28,601 nt of DNA from a virus (IMGVR_UViG_3300006793_000195:1-28601); one strand, 5' to 3'. Shown: positions 15,967 through 22,147, numbered from the stretch's first letter. Translations and numbers: made by a program. Notes: generated from the sequence alone by a model not told the origin.

Positions 15967-16280
15967 CAGTTCACATCAAATAGATCTTCTACAGCCGCTA
16001 CGCTGTCTTCCATATTACGGGCTACTTCCCGTAGCTTCTCCCCTTGCCGAACAAGCTCATGGGCAACGACATAAAGCTGAGTATAATCGCCACTATCAAC
16101 TAAGAAATCTTTAACCGTATCTGTAACGCCAGATAGCTCAATCCTAGCCTCATTAGGCTCCTCTTCATCACCTACATAAATCAAAGCTACTAGGTAACAT
16201 ATTCCGTGGTCATCTACTTCAATATCGATGTCCACATTGGCACTAACCTCTAGGGCTAGATCCGCACTGTATTCACTCAT
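15966..16280 (-). CDS. Acidic protein of unknown function
   Basis: A 104-aa protein with strong negative charge: a beta-rich N-terminal half (VDIDIEVDDHGICYLVALIY) and a helical C-terminal half (LYVVAHELVRQGEKLREVAR). There is no membrane segment or known motif. It is the first gene of a two-gene operon with the GIY-YIG nuclease, driven by the promoter at 16322-16350. Acidic partners of phage nucleases can act as inhibitors or DNA mimics, but here that is only a suggestion. Confidence 0.65.
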   Translation of the reverse strand: MSEYSADLALEVSANVDIDIEVDDHGICYLVALIYVGDEEEPNEARIELSGVTDTVKDFLVDSGDYTQLYVVAHELVRQGEKLREVARNMEDSVAAVEDLFDVN

Positions 16281-16321
16281 AAGAGATCCACATATTAATA
16301 ACAGGTTTCCCTGTATTATGG

Positions 16322-16350
16322 ATATTAGCTAAGTACCATAACTGAGTCAA
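16322..16350 (-). promoter_or_regulatory. Sigma70-type promoter of the acidic-protein/nuclease operon
   Basis: On the minus strand: TTGACT, a 17-bp spacer and TAATAT. The spacer carries ACCATAACT (16335-16343), nine bases identical to the recurring operator, but the second half-site is missing. Confidence 0.75.
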
Positions 16351-16354
16351 TAGT

Positions 16355-16397
16355 AACTTTGCAAAGTTTACATTTACAGTTGCTAAGTTTGCAAACT
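16355..16397. promoter_or_regulatory. Two perfect palindromes sharing TTTGCAAA
   Basis: AACTTTGCAAAGTT (16355-16368) and AGTTTGCAAACT (16386-16397) are perfect palindromes with centres 30 bp apart, about three helical turns, immediately upstream of the promoter at 16322-16350. This geometry is typical of paired binding sites for a dimeric regulator. Confidence 0.55.
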
Positions 16398-16855
16398 ATT
16401 GTACGATGTTGACGGTTTTAAATCCTGACCCGCAATACTGGGCCTGTTTACGGTTATGATTTCCTGAAAATAGGTAGGGTTTGTATACGGTACGGGTACA
16501 CCCCCCCCTGGCACTCGCCCCCCTCAAAGAAAATAAAACCTAACAAATAAAATATATAGATAACAATAAATTGCCCTGGTATTTAGTAGGGATTTATCAT
16601 GCTGCAACCTTTTAGGTCATAGTTTCAAAGGGAAAAAATAAGCAATAATAAGGGGATAAACTTTCAATTGATTGCGGGAATTGGTCGAAGGTTTAAAGCC
16701 CTGGGAAAATGCACCAGAAAAACGCCCCGGAATTCTGTTGATAATTTTTAAAGGGCGGCGGGAAGGGCTTGGCGGTGTACAATATCCCGTACCTTTCCCC
16801 CTATCAGATCCCATCAAACCTCATCCCCTGGACATAATACCCACATAAGCCCCCA
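16398..16855. other. Gene-poor spacer at the edge of the accessory island
   Basis: I see no convincing gene here. It is a mix of AT-rich and C/G-run sequence, including an 8-C run (16501-16508) and a further C6 tract nearby. A 65-codon minus-strand ORF (16617-16814) has a GAGG only 4 nt before its ATG and no protein-like composition, so I do not call it. A leftward transcript from the promoter-like site at 16907 would cross this spacer and could be non-coding. Confidence 0.5.
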
Positions 16856-16953
16856 GGGATAACGCCCCAGGGGAAGCAATATCGTTAAGGGGACGGGTTC
16901 CTATATATTATAGCACTTTGTCCCCTTAAGGGATAACGCCCCAGGGGAAGCAA
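16856..16953. repeat. 24-bp direct repeats enclosing a 10-bp inverted repeat
   Basis: A 24-bp sequence starting GGGATAACGCC and ending GGGGAAGCAA is exactly repeated at 16856-16879 and 16930-16953. Each copy contains a CCCCAGGGG palindrome. Between them are TTAAGGGGAC (16885-16894) and its inverse GTCCCCTTAA (16920-16929), enclosing an AT-rich core with the promoter-like TATAAT. The symmetry suggests a multi-site control region, a recombination scar or a replication-related element. Confidence 0.75.
16907..16915 (-). promoter_or_regulatory. Extended -10 promoter-like site inside the repeat structure
   Basis: On the minus strand there is TGC followed by TATAAT; the 13-mer AAGTGCTATAATA is identical to that of the capsid promoter. 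There is no good -35 box 17 bp upstream. It lies downstream of the island terminator and points left into the gene-poor spacer. Confidence 0.45.
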
Positions 16954-16966
16954 CCCCAGGACATAG

Positions 16967-16990
16967 AAAAGCCCCCTTCAATGGGGGGGC
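16967..16990 (-). terminator. Rho-independent terminator of the island operon
   Basis: On the minus strand, GCCCCC and GGGGGC form the stem with a short loop, followed by TTTT. It lies 28 bp after the stop of the last island gene. Confidence 0.75.
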
Positions 16991-17018
16991 AATTCCTGGG
17001 GCTTTGAGGGGTTTGGTT

Positions 17019-17207
17019 TTATACCTTAAAAACCCCGCCAATAGTTTCCCCCTGGTCTATCATTTGGGTTGCACCAGTTTGCAGCAATTCGGTTAAATTA
17101 AAATCGTATCTTTCCGCAAAGCTTGGCAACTCTTGCGGGTCGATATAATTTAAACCGCCTGAAGTATCTGCAACCTTTGAACCATCCCGAAACCATATTT
17201 TAAACAT
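17019..17207 (-). CDS. 62-aa protein, last gene of the island
   Basis: A small soluble protein (MFKIWFRDGSKVADTSGGLN start) with a possible short DNA- or ligand-binding helix (FAERYDFNLTELLQ). It is not recognised. It overlaps the preceding gene by 8 nt and is followed by a terminator, so it closes the operon. Confidence 0.6.
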   Translation of the reverse strand: MFKIWFRDGSKVADTSGGLNYIDPQELPSFAERYDFNLTELLQTGATQMIDQGETIGGVFKV

Positions 17208-17421
17208 CGGCTGACTCCCCTTGCTCTAAATTATGGTCTAAATGCGGGGCCTGATTATATAGAGTCCCTGCAATTATATTGATAGCATCCGGGGCCTCGT
17301 AAACCCCATAGCGTTCAAAAAACCCGGCCCCTAACTTAAAACAGGTTTTCGCTATTAGGTCGGTGTTGTCGATAGAGTTAACCCTAGTTTCCTCTAATAC
17401 GTTTTTTATTTGTTCAAACAT
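17200..17421 (-). CDS. 73-aa protein of unknown function
   Basis: A mainly helical protein (MFEQIKNVLEETRVNSIDNT, LIAKTCFKLGAGFFERYG, APDAINIIAGTLYNQAP). Its ATG overlaps the stop of the upstream gene (TAATG), and its end overlaps the next start by 8 nt. No family is recognised. Coupled translation suggests that the three small proteins at 17019-17618 work together or are made in equal amounts. Confidence 0.6.
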   Translation of the reverse strand: MFEQIKNVLEETRVNSIDNTDLIAKTCFKLGAGFFERYGVYEAPDAINIIAGTLYNQAPHLDHNLEQGESADV

Positions 17422-17618
17422 TACACCCGCCCCCGCAATGCTTTTGGTTTTTTGTTTAACCGTTTAGTTTTTGGCTTGCTGGTATTAACTACGGTTAAAT
17501 CGTGGGTGATGATCCGGGGGGCTTTCTTTCCCATTGCCCCGAATTTTTTGGATTTAGCTTGACCGCTTGTGTTCGTGGTTTTCATTATGCCGTTTGGTTT
17601 TAGGGTTACGCTTTTCAT
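17421..17618 (-). CDS. 65-aa strongly basic protein
   Basis: A Lys/Arg-rich protein without hydrophobic core segments (SGQAKSKKFGAMGKKAPRII, PKTKRLNKKPKALRGRV), probably disordered and nucleic-acid binding. It starts at an ATG preceded by the island leader cassette with an AAAGGA ribosome site. An internal Met (residue 12) is an alternative start, but the leader distance favours the first. It resembles the basic mini-proteins of the late cluster in composition only. Confidence 0.6.
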   Translation of the reverse strand: MKSVTLKPNGIMKTTNTSGQAKSKKFGAMGKKAPRIITHDLTVVNTSKPKTKRLNKKPKALRGRV

Positions 17619-17670
17619 TTTGTTTGGTCCTTTTGTTTAGCTAGTAAGCCCCCCAGGCAATCCAGGGGGC
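17619..17670 (-). promoter_or_regulatory. Island leader cassette, copy 4
   Basis: On the minus strand a GC-rich hairpin (17648-17670, GCCCCC/GGGGGC stem) is followed by CTTACTAGCTAAACAAAAGG, then ACCAAACAAA and the ATG at 17618. The block CTAGCTAAACAAAGGACCA is shared with copies before 18622, 19124 and 20006. The remaining 17671-17761 holds only AT-rich sequence and a dubious 20-codon hydrophobic ORF starting at GTG. Confidence 0.75.
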
Positions 17671-17761
17671 GCATTGTTTCAGAATAGAAAGGGGGCGAAT
17701 TGTATTAGGTATAAAATACCAAATAAGGATAAAGCCCCCACCAGGTCGCCTATAAAACCTT

Positions 17762-18622
17762 TCACGCTGCAAAGCTTTCCGCCATGCCAAACAACCCCGC
17801 ATTCAGGCGCACGTTTTCGGTTAGGCTTGTGATTGCTTTTGCTTTGCGTTTAGTCCAAATCGGTTTTGCTTTGGTTTTAGAATAGACCTGAACACCCCCC
17901 CGCAGCACCGACTCTTGCAACCTATTGAATACAGTGTAGCAGTCATTTCCCCCATCCCCTAGGCGGCGAACCTTTAGGGCTTGCTGCATTGTTTCCCACG
18001 TTGTGGCTCTTATCCCGTTTTCGGTCCCTTCCAATTCCTGGGGGGTTGCTACCATATCCCAGCGCATTTTGAGGGCGTCATATGCAAAGTCTAAGCAATC
18101 GTTTGATGATAGGTTACGACTCCGCATTGTCTCAATAGACTCCATCATGGAGTCCAGGTTCTGGACCTGGTGAGTCAAAAGGTTTTCAAATTCCCTTGCG
18201 GTCACTTTGGAATGGCGCAACTTAGCGTCAAACCCTTCCCCTTCTTTGATCAATTGATTGCTACAAACCGCCCTAAAATTGCCCGTCATCAATCGCAGAC
18301 TCGAGCGTTTATTATGGCTGTTAAACAGTACCAGGTTTTTTTGATCCTTTTTCCCGAATTCGGCAGGACGTGCAAAGCTTATCATATGCTCTTGATAGGG
18401 AGTCATTGCCGGGGTTCTGCTAGGTTTTTGAATTGCCTTAGTAGGAACAAACCCATAGTCAGCAAGAATATTGATTGCGGATTCCGTATCAACAAAACCA
18501 TATCGACTCGAGGTATTAGGGCTTGCCGTTTTAGTAAATGCCGCCGGGCATGTTTTGGCTATGTCCTCAAATGTGAGGGCGGTTTGGTCGTTTTGTATTG
18601 TGTGAATTAAATCAAATGGCAT
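17762..18622 (-). CDS. DUF932-like phage/plasmid protein
   Basis: A 286-aa protein resembling DUF932 (phage/plasmid-like) proteins. It has YGFVDTESAINILADYGFVP near the N-terminus, then TPYQEHMISFARP, a core of LVLFNSHNKRSSLRLMTGNF and RAVCSNQLIKEGEGF, and later DCYTVFNRLQESVLRGG. The HDGxxAxxxxxGxFRxVCxNG-like core is the family hallmark, seen here as NSHNKRSSLRLMTGNFRAVC and SNQLI. The biochemical role is unknown; members often sit near replication, recombination or anti-defence genes on mobile elements. It is led by the island cassette. Codon and run composition (frequent GGG/CCC) differs from the flanking phage genes, suggesting transfer. Confidence 0.75.
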   Translation of the reverse strand: MPFDLIHTIQNDQTALTFEDIAKTCPAAFTKTASPNTSSRYGFVDTESAINILADYGFVPTKAIQKPSRTPAMTPYQEHMISFARPAEFGKKDQKNLVLFNSHNKRSSLRLMTGNFRAVCSNQLIKEGEGFDAKLRHSKVTAREFENLLTHQVQNLDSMMESIETMRSRNLSSNDCLDFAYDALKMRWDMVATPQELEGTENGIRATTWETMQQALKVRRLGDGGNDCYTVFNRLQESVLRGGVQVYSKTKAKPIWTKRKAKAITSLTENVRLNAGLFGMAESFAA

Positions 18623-18697
18623 TTTGTGGTCCTTTGTTTAGCTAGGTTTTTGTTGCAATAAGCTGCAACCCAATGCCCCCCAGGAATTGAGGGGGGC
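18623..18697 (-). promoter_or_regulatory. Island leader cassette, copy 3, with two hairpins
   Basis: On the minus strand: a GCCCCCC/GGGGGGC hairpin (18675-18697), a GTTGCA/TGCAAC hairpin (18651-18668) followed by AAAAA, then CCTAGCTAAACAAAGGACCA and the ATG at 18622. The first hairpin may terminate or protect the message of the upstream gene. Confidence 0.75.
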
Positions 18698-18710
18698 TAA
18701 GGGTTAGAGC

Positions 18711-19124
18711 CTAGGCAGGTACAAAGTGATGTGAATCCCGAATGCGTTCTGCTAATGGCATATCAATTTTATTGATCCGGGCGAATTGCTCTGTTAGCCG
18801 ATCCATTTTATTGCAGAGTCTTTCACTATCTTCGCCATATTTTGCGTTAAGGGCTAGGCGGTATGCTTTGGTTGCATCTGTTAGCAAGTCCAGGCGATTC
18901 CAATCGCAATTTTCAATCTTATGAATACGGTCCATAAAATCGGAATGTTTCTTTTTATCGGCGGCAATGCATGCGGCGGATTCTTCAGATATTTGATCAA
19001 GCTTTTTTTGCGTGTGGCGGTCCTGCAAATAGATCGTGACATATGCAAGCAATGCTGCAGTTGCGATGATAACAAAAAGATAAGCTGCAACGAAAAACGG
19101 GTTAGTTAATGTTTCATGTGTCAT
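18711..19124 (-). CDS. Membrane-anchored coiled-coil protein
   Basis: A 137-aa protein with one N-terminal transmembrane helix (around residues 10-33, FFVAAYLFVIIATAALLAYV). A long charged helical region follows (LQDRHTQKKLDQISEES, DRIHKIENCDWNRLD, NKMDRLTEQFARINKID), ending in RIRDSHHFVPA. An N-out or N-in single-pass anchor is likely, with the helical part probably in the cytoplasm. No family is recognised. It is preceded by the island cassette. An alternating Lys/Glu pattern suggests oligomerisation. Confidence 0.65.
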   Translation of the reverse strand: MTHETLTNPFFVAAYLFVIIATAALLAYVTIYLQDRHTQKKLDQISEESAACIAADKKKHSDFMDRIHKIENCDWNRLDLLTDATKAYRLALNAKYGEDSERLCNKMDRLTEQFARINKIDMPLAERIRDSHHFVPA

Positions 19125-19170
19125 TTGTTTGGTCCTTTGTTTAGCTAGTTAGGGGCAAGGTGTAAGCCCC
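19125..19170 (-). promoter_or_regulatory. Island leader cassette, copy 2
   Basis: On the minus strand a GGGGC/GCCCC hairpin (19152-19170) is followed by TAACTAGCTAAACAAAGGAC and CAAACAA before the ATG at 19124. Confidence 0.7.
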
Positions 19171-19224
19171 GCCCCTTAATTGATAACCATGATTCGTAAC
19201 TTAGTAAAGGGTTTTTATTAGGTG

Positions 19225-19299
19225 CTACCCAAAAACAATTGAACCCACCCAAAACCAAACCACCGCAAAACCGACGATATAATAGAGGGCGCTAGGCAT
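19225..19299 (-). CDS. Possible 24-aa transmembrane peptide
   Basis: The ATG overlaps the stop of the Gp88-like gene (TAATG), and the ORF encodes MPSALYYIVGFAVVWFWVGS plus IVFG, essentially one membrane helix. Stop-start overlap favours reinitiation. At this length chance cannot be excluded, so this is a tentative call. Confidence 0.3.
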   Translation of the reverse strand: MPSALYYIVGFAVVWFWVGSIVFG

Positions 19300-20006
19300 T
19301 ATGCCGCCCCCTGAAATTCTAAGGTTTCGGGGTTGTCTATAATAAAGGGACTCTTACTTGCCTGGATTGCTTTCCCCCCCTTTAATTTCAGCCCCACAAT
19401 AACGGGGCCAGAATTTAAATTGATTAAATCTGATTTGTCCCCATCAATCACAATTCTATTTAAAAAGGTTTTTGGCATGCCCCCCCTAAATACCGCCGAT
19501 ATCGGGGCGCTAGTTTTTAGGGCTTTGTTTACCTGGTTTTGATATGCCGGGGCGGCACTATATGAAAACATCAATTTATAGTTTTCGGGGGTTCTGCCTA
19601 ATCGGGCGGCAAGTTTTGTGTAGTCGTAAAATAAAGCCTGGGGAAACATTTGCGGAATCCCGTACTTTTCCCAGGCGATATCCGAAATTGTATTGAGTCG
19701 GAATGCCGCCCGTTTTTGTTGCTTTTCACATTTACGAATGAATGCGGCAATTTCCTTTTTGAGGGTTTCCAGGAATTGCGCTTGATCATCCCTCCATAAA
19801 TCCGATTTTGATTGTCTGGCCCTAGCAACAGAATTCATTTGACCCCGTCCCGCCGATACCAGGCAATCAACAGAACACTGCGCAATATCCCTTGCGGGGC
19901 ATATTATAGCGTTTGGCATTAGGGATAGGCTAGCAATCAAGTAATCTGTACCCGTTTGGGTTTTCAGAATTTTGGTATTACTGGCATTTGTGTTGAGTAG
20001 TTTCAT
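19299..20006 (-). CDS. Gp88-like phage protein with three-Cys motif
   Basis: A 235-aa protein resembling phage 'gene product 88'-type proteins, from memory. A cysteine motif, CPARDIAQCSVDCLVSAGRG (C-x7-C-x3-C), is followed by ARQSKSDLWRDDQAQFLETL, KEIAAFIRKCEKQ, RLNTISDIAWEKYGIPQMFP, FYDYTKLAARLGR and NYKLMFSYSA. The clustered cysteines could hold an iron-sulfur cluster or zinc; the R-x-N and FYDYTK blocks look catalytic. The biochemical activity is not known to me. It is the first gene of the island operon, preceded by cassette copy 1 and a terminator-like hairpin. Confidence 0.65.
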   Translation of the reverse strand: MKLLNTNASNTKILKTQTGTDYLIASLSLMPNAIICPARDIAQCSVDCLVSAGRGQMNSVARARQSKSDLWRDDQAQFLETLKKEIAAFIRKCEKQQKRAAFRLNTISDIAWEKYGIPQMFPQALFYDYTKLAARLGRTPENYKLMFSYSAAPAYQNQVNKALKTSAPISAVFRGGMPKTFLNRIVIDGDKSDLINLNSGPVIVGLKLKGGKAIQASKSPFIIDNPETLEFQGAA

Positions 20007-20059
20007 TTTCTTTGGTCCTTTTGTTTAGCTAGTAAAAAAATCGGGTGGTTAAATCCCGA
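20007..20059 (-). promoter_or_regulatory. Island leader cassette, copy 1, with attenuator-like hairpin
   Basis: On the minus strand a TCGGG/CCCGA stem (20041-20059) is followed by seven U residues, a classic intrinsic terminator. It is immediately followed by ACTAGCTAAACAAAAGGACC and AAAGAAA before the ATG at 20006. There is no room for a promoter between terminator and gene, so expression must come from read-through (attenuation) or from the cassette itself. Confidence 0.7.
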
Positions 20060-20209
20060 CTCTTAATGACCATAACAAAGGTAAATTGATTCGCAATTAT
20101 AAAAACCAAATTTATAATTTTAAAAAATGCTAAGAAAAATTGTCAGAATTTTGTCATAACTGACCATCTAATAAGCAGAAAAATGCTATCGCTATCATAT
20201 CACCTAAGT
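20060..20209. other. AT-rich divergent spacer
   Basis: No gene is present. It contains an operator half-site ACCATAAC (20069-20076), very AT-rich sequence (20095-20130) with a TATAAT-like box on the minus strand near 20097-20102, and TTGTCA repeats near 20140-20157. This is the likely promoter region for the leftward island and the rightward 63-aa gene, and a plausible DNA-unwinding site. Confidence 0.45.
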
Positions 20210-20496
20210 AGCCCTTTAATAATGATTGACGTGCGAGTATTTTTTAAATTAAACCTAATTCCATTAGAGCAGGAGACTATTAATATGATACTAGGACCAG
20301 GACAGGCTAAAGAGATTGGAGAGGCGTTGGTGGATGCATCTGAACGATCCATTGAAGACGATAAGGACCACTATGTTATTTACTTAGATGAAGCTGGGAA
20401 GGCTGTATGCATGGCTGTTGACCCTGATGCCAACAGTTACGGTTACAAGATAGTAGCTCATGTAACAGCCCTTTAAATACATCTGACGTGCGAGTA
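20210..20496 (+). repeat. 30-bp direct repeats flanking a small gene
   Basis: AGCCCTTTAA, 7 variable bases and TGACGTGCGAGTA occur at 20210-20239 and again at 20467-20496. The copies bracket the 63-aa gene, and the second overlaps its final codons. They may be regulator sites, integrase arm sites or remnants of a small insertion. Confidence 0.7.
20285..20476 (+). CDS. 63-aa protein of unknown function
   Basis: The ATG at 20285 has an AGGAG ribosome site; the longer frame from 20183 lacks one and has an unlikely N-terminus. The product (MILGPGQAKEIGEALVDASE, VIYLDEAGKAVC, YGYKIVAHVTAL) looks like a small alpha/beta protein. It is an independent transcription unit ending in a terminator at 20501 and lies just ahead of the integrase between direct repeats. 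It could be a small regulator or directionality-type factor, but it has no visible helix-turn-helix. Confidence 0.65.
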   Translation: MILGPGQAKEIGEALVDASERSIEDDKDHYVIYLDEAGKAVCMAVDPDANSYGYKIVAHVTAL

Positions 20497-20500
20497 AATT

Positions 20501-20522
20501 AGCCCCCTTTGTGGGGCTTTTT
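20501..20522 (+). terminator. Rho-independent terminator after the 63-aa gene
   Basis: AGCCCC and GGGGCT form a stem with a 6-nt loop, followed by TTTT on the plus strand. Confidence 0.8.
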
Positions 20523-20550
20523 ACATTTATACTGATACTTGATTCGCAAC

Positions 20551-20580
20551 AAAAAACCCCCCGACTATAAAACCGGGGGG
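20551..20580 (-). terminator. Strong terminator for leftward transcription
   Basis: CCCCCCG (20557-20563) and CGGGGGG (20574-20580) form a 7-bp stem. Six A residues precede it on the plus strand, giving a U-tract for leftward transcripts. It insulates the integrase region from the leftward genes. Confidence 0.75.
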
Positions 20581-20674
20581 CTGTTCTTACACAGTGAACA
20601 GTGTGAACAGGGAGGATGTTCACGAGCTAAGATTAGCACAATCACTTAACAAAGTGCAAGTAATTATTTTCTTA

Positions 20675-20704
20675 TTGACTCCGACTCGATACCACAACTA
20701 TGGT
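20675..20704 (+). promoter_or_regulatory. Integrase promoter overlapped by the recurring operator
   Basis: TTGACT (20675-20680), an 18-bp spacer, and TATGGT (20699-20704) as a weak -10. The 14-bp near-palindrome ACCACAACTATGGT (20691-20704) covers the -10 box, so a bound protein would be expected to repress. Confidence 0.6.
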
Positions 20705-20737
20705 CATCCTATCCGCATAACCACGGGAGGTTGTAGA

Positions 20738-21844
20738 ATGGGATCGATTAAATACTTAGAACGGCATGTGCTGTCCACAGGTCAAATATCTTGGGGTGCA
20801 AACCCATCTAAGGCGGTGCGAGAAGCACTCCTGGTAAAATATGAAAGCTACCAAGAGAAAAAAGACGCCGTTGACCGCTGCATGGAATGGGAGAAGGCAT
20901 TTCTAGATTACAAACGAGGGATTGATAGGCAAAAGCACATCAGTGAGAACTCTGTTAATGGATTAATAGCTGCGTATAAAAATACATCCAATTGGGACCG
21001 TCTTTCGGTCAATAGTAAGAATACATACCAGCAACTTATAGATTCTGTGATCAATACTCGCATAGGACGCTCAAATATCGTCTTTGGTCAGACCCTGCAC
21101 CACAATATCACCGTAAAAGTAGTGGAAAGCTTACACAAACAACTGTGTAACGATGTGAGTGAGCATCGTGCAAACCATGTGTGTAAAGTTTTACGCCGTG
21201 TGTGGTTCGTAGGTTTCCGTTTAGGTCTTACACGTTCCAACCCCTTTTCTAAGATGGGTCTAGCCACTCTACCCTCACGGGATGTTCGCTGGGAGAAGGA
21301 ACACATAGATATATTTGTAGCTAAAGCTGACGAAATGGATCTGTGGTCGATAGGTACGTTAGCCTTGATGTGCTACGATCTATGCCAGCGTATTGGAGAC
21401 ATGCGACAGATCCGTTGGGGCAATTATGATCTCCAAGATGATGGCTTCTTCGACTTTGTGCAGGAGAAGAGCCGCACGGTTCGTAAACCGCAAGGCAACC
21501 TAGTGTCTGTCCCTGTTGTGAATGAGCAACTGAAGGAACGGCTCGACAGCCTAACCCGTGGCGGCAAAAATGACTTCATTATTCTTAATGAGCGTACAGG
21601 TCGGCCTTACACTCGGTGGGCTTATAAGACGGTAGCAGAGGTGCGCAAAGCCGCTGGGCTACCCGAAGAACTCAAGATCTCAGACTTACGCCGTACTGGC
21701 GCTACAGAGGCTGGAGAAGCTGGTCTTACAGAAGACGAAATCATGGCGCTTACAGGCCATACTTCACGGGAAGTGGTGAGTGTCTACGTCAAGAAAACCC
21801 GCCGCATGGCAGCAACCGCAGCAAGAAAAAGGCACGGAAGATGA
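20738..21844 (+). CDS. int: Tyrosine recombinase (phage integrase)
   Basis: A 368-aa integrase starting at the ATG at 20738, which has GGGAGG 8 nt upstream; an in-frame start at 20594 lies upstream of the promoter. N-terminal arm/core-binding region (residues 1-175), then the catalytic domain: R218 (CQRIGDMRQ), K244, L317-R318 (SDLRRTGAT), H341 (LTGHTS) and Y350 (SVYVKK). The first histidine of the H-x-x-R motif is replaced by S315, a variation tolerated in several phage integrases. It should recombine attP with a host attB; the tRNA fragment at 22943-22980 is the likely attP core. It is followed by two coupled mini-ORFs. Confidence 0.93.
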   Translation: MGSIKYLERHVLSTGQISWGANPSKAVREALLVKYESYQEKKDAVDRCMEWEKAFLDYKRGIDRQKHISENSVNGLIAAYKNTSNWDRLSVNSKNTYQQLIDSVINTRIGRSNIVFGQTLHHNITVKVVESLHKQLCNDVSEHRANHVCKVLRRVWFVGFRLGLTRSNPFSKMGLATLPSRDVRWEKEHIDIFVAKADEMDLWSIGTLALMCYDLCQRIGDMRQIRWGNYDLQDDGFFDFVQEKSRTVRKPQGNLVSVPVVNEQLKERLDSLTRGGKNDFIILNERTGRPYTRWAYKTVAEVRKAAGLPEELKISDLRRTGATEAGEAGLTEDEIMALTGHTSREVVSVYVKKTRRMAATAARKRHGR

Positions 21845-22002
21845 GAAATGTAAATGAGGCAAGAGCAGCCTTTGAAGATGAACTGAGGAAGGTATTTAAG
21901 TCAGCGGATATTCCTACATATCATATTTACCCGCTCACTGAACGGTTTATCGATTTAGTTACTGCCATCCGCTGGGAGCTAAGAAAAACAGATGGACGTT
22001 AG
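21841..22002 (+). CDS. 53-aa protein coupled to the integrase
   Basis: The ATG overlaps the integrase stop (ATGA). The product (MRNVNEARAAFEDELRKVFK, then IYPLTERFIDLVTAIRWELR) is helical. Not recognised. Stop-start overlap on both sides supports translation. Confidence 0.6.
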   Translation: MRNVNEARAAFEDELRKVFKSADIPTYHIYPLTERFIDLVTAIRWELRKTDGR

Positions 22003-22147
22003 GATACCTCCAGAACTGGAGCGTCACTTGGAATCTATTGGGGTGCTTACTAACAACCCATTAGACGAACATGAAGACCTTCCCCACCCAAATGTATTTG
22101 AATTTAACAAAGTAGAACTAGACGATAATGGAGAACCGCCTTGGTAA
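21992..22147 (+). CDS. 51-aa acidic protein upstream of thyX
   Basis: The ORF (MDVRIPPELERHLESIGVLT, NNPLDEHEDLPHP, KVELDDNGEPPW) overlaps the previous gene by 11 nt and thyX by 7 nt. The LExxGVLxNNPLDEHED block resembles small proteins found next to thyX or ribonucleotide-metabolism genes in marine phages, from memory. The function is unknown. Confidence 0.6.
   Translation: MDVRIPPELERHLESIGVLTNNPLDEHEDLPHPNVFEFNKVELDDNGEPPW

Noticed and set aside
16495-16525. C-runs as a G-quadruplex on the minus strand
   Set aside because: Only two long G-runs are close together. Without four separated runs the case is weak.
16617-16814. 65-codon minus-strand ORF in the island spacer
   Set aside because: The ribosome site is too close (4 nt), the translation has no protein-like pattern, and there is no overlap with a neighbour. 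A promoter-like site upstream leaves a small chance that it is real.
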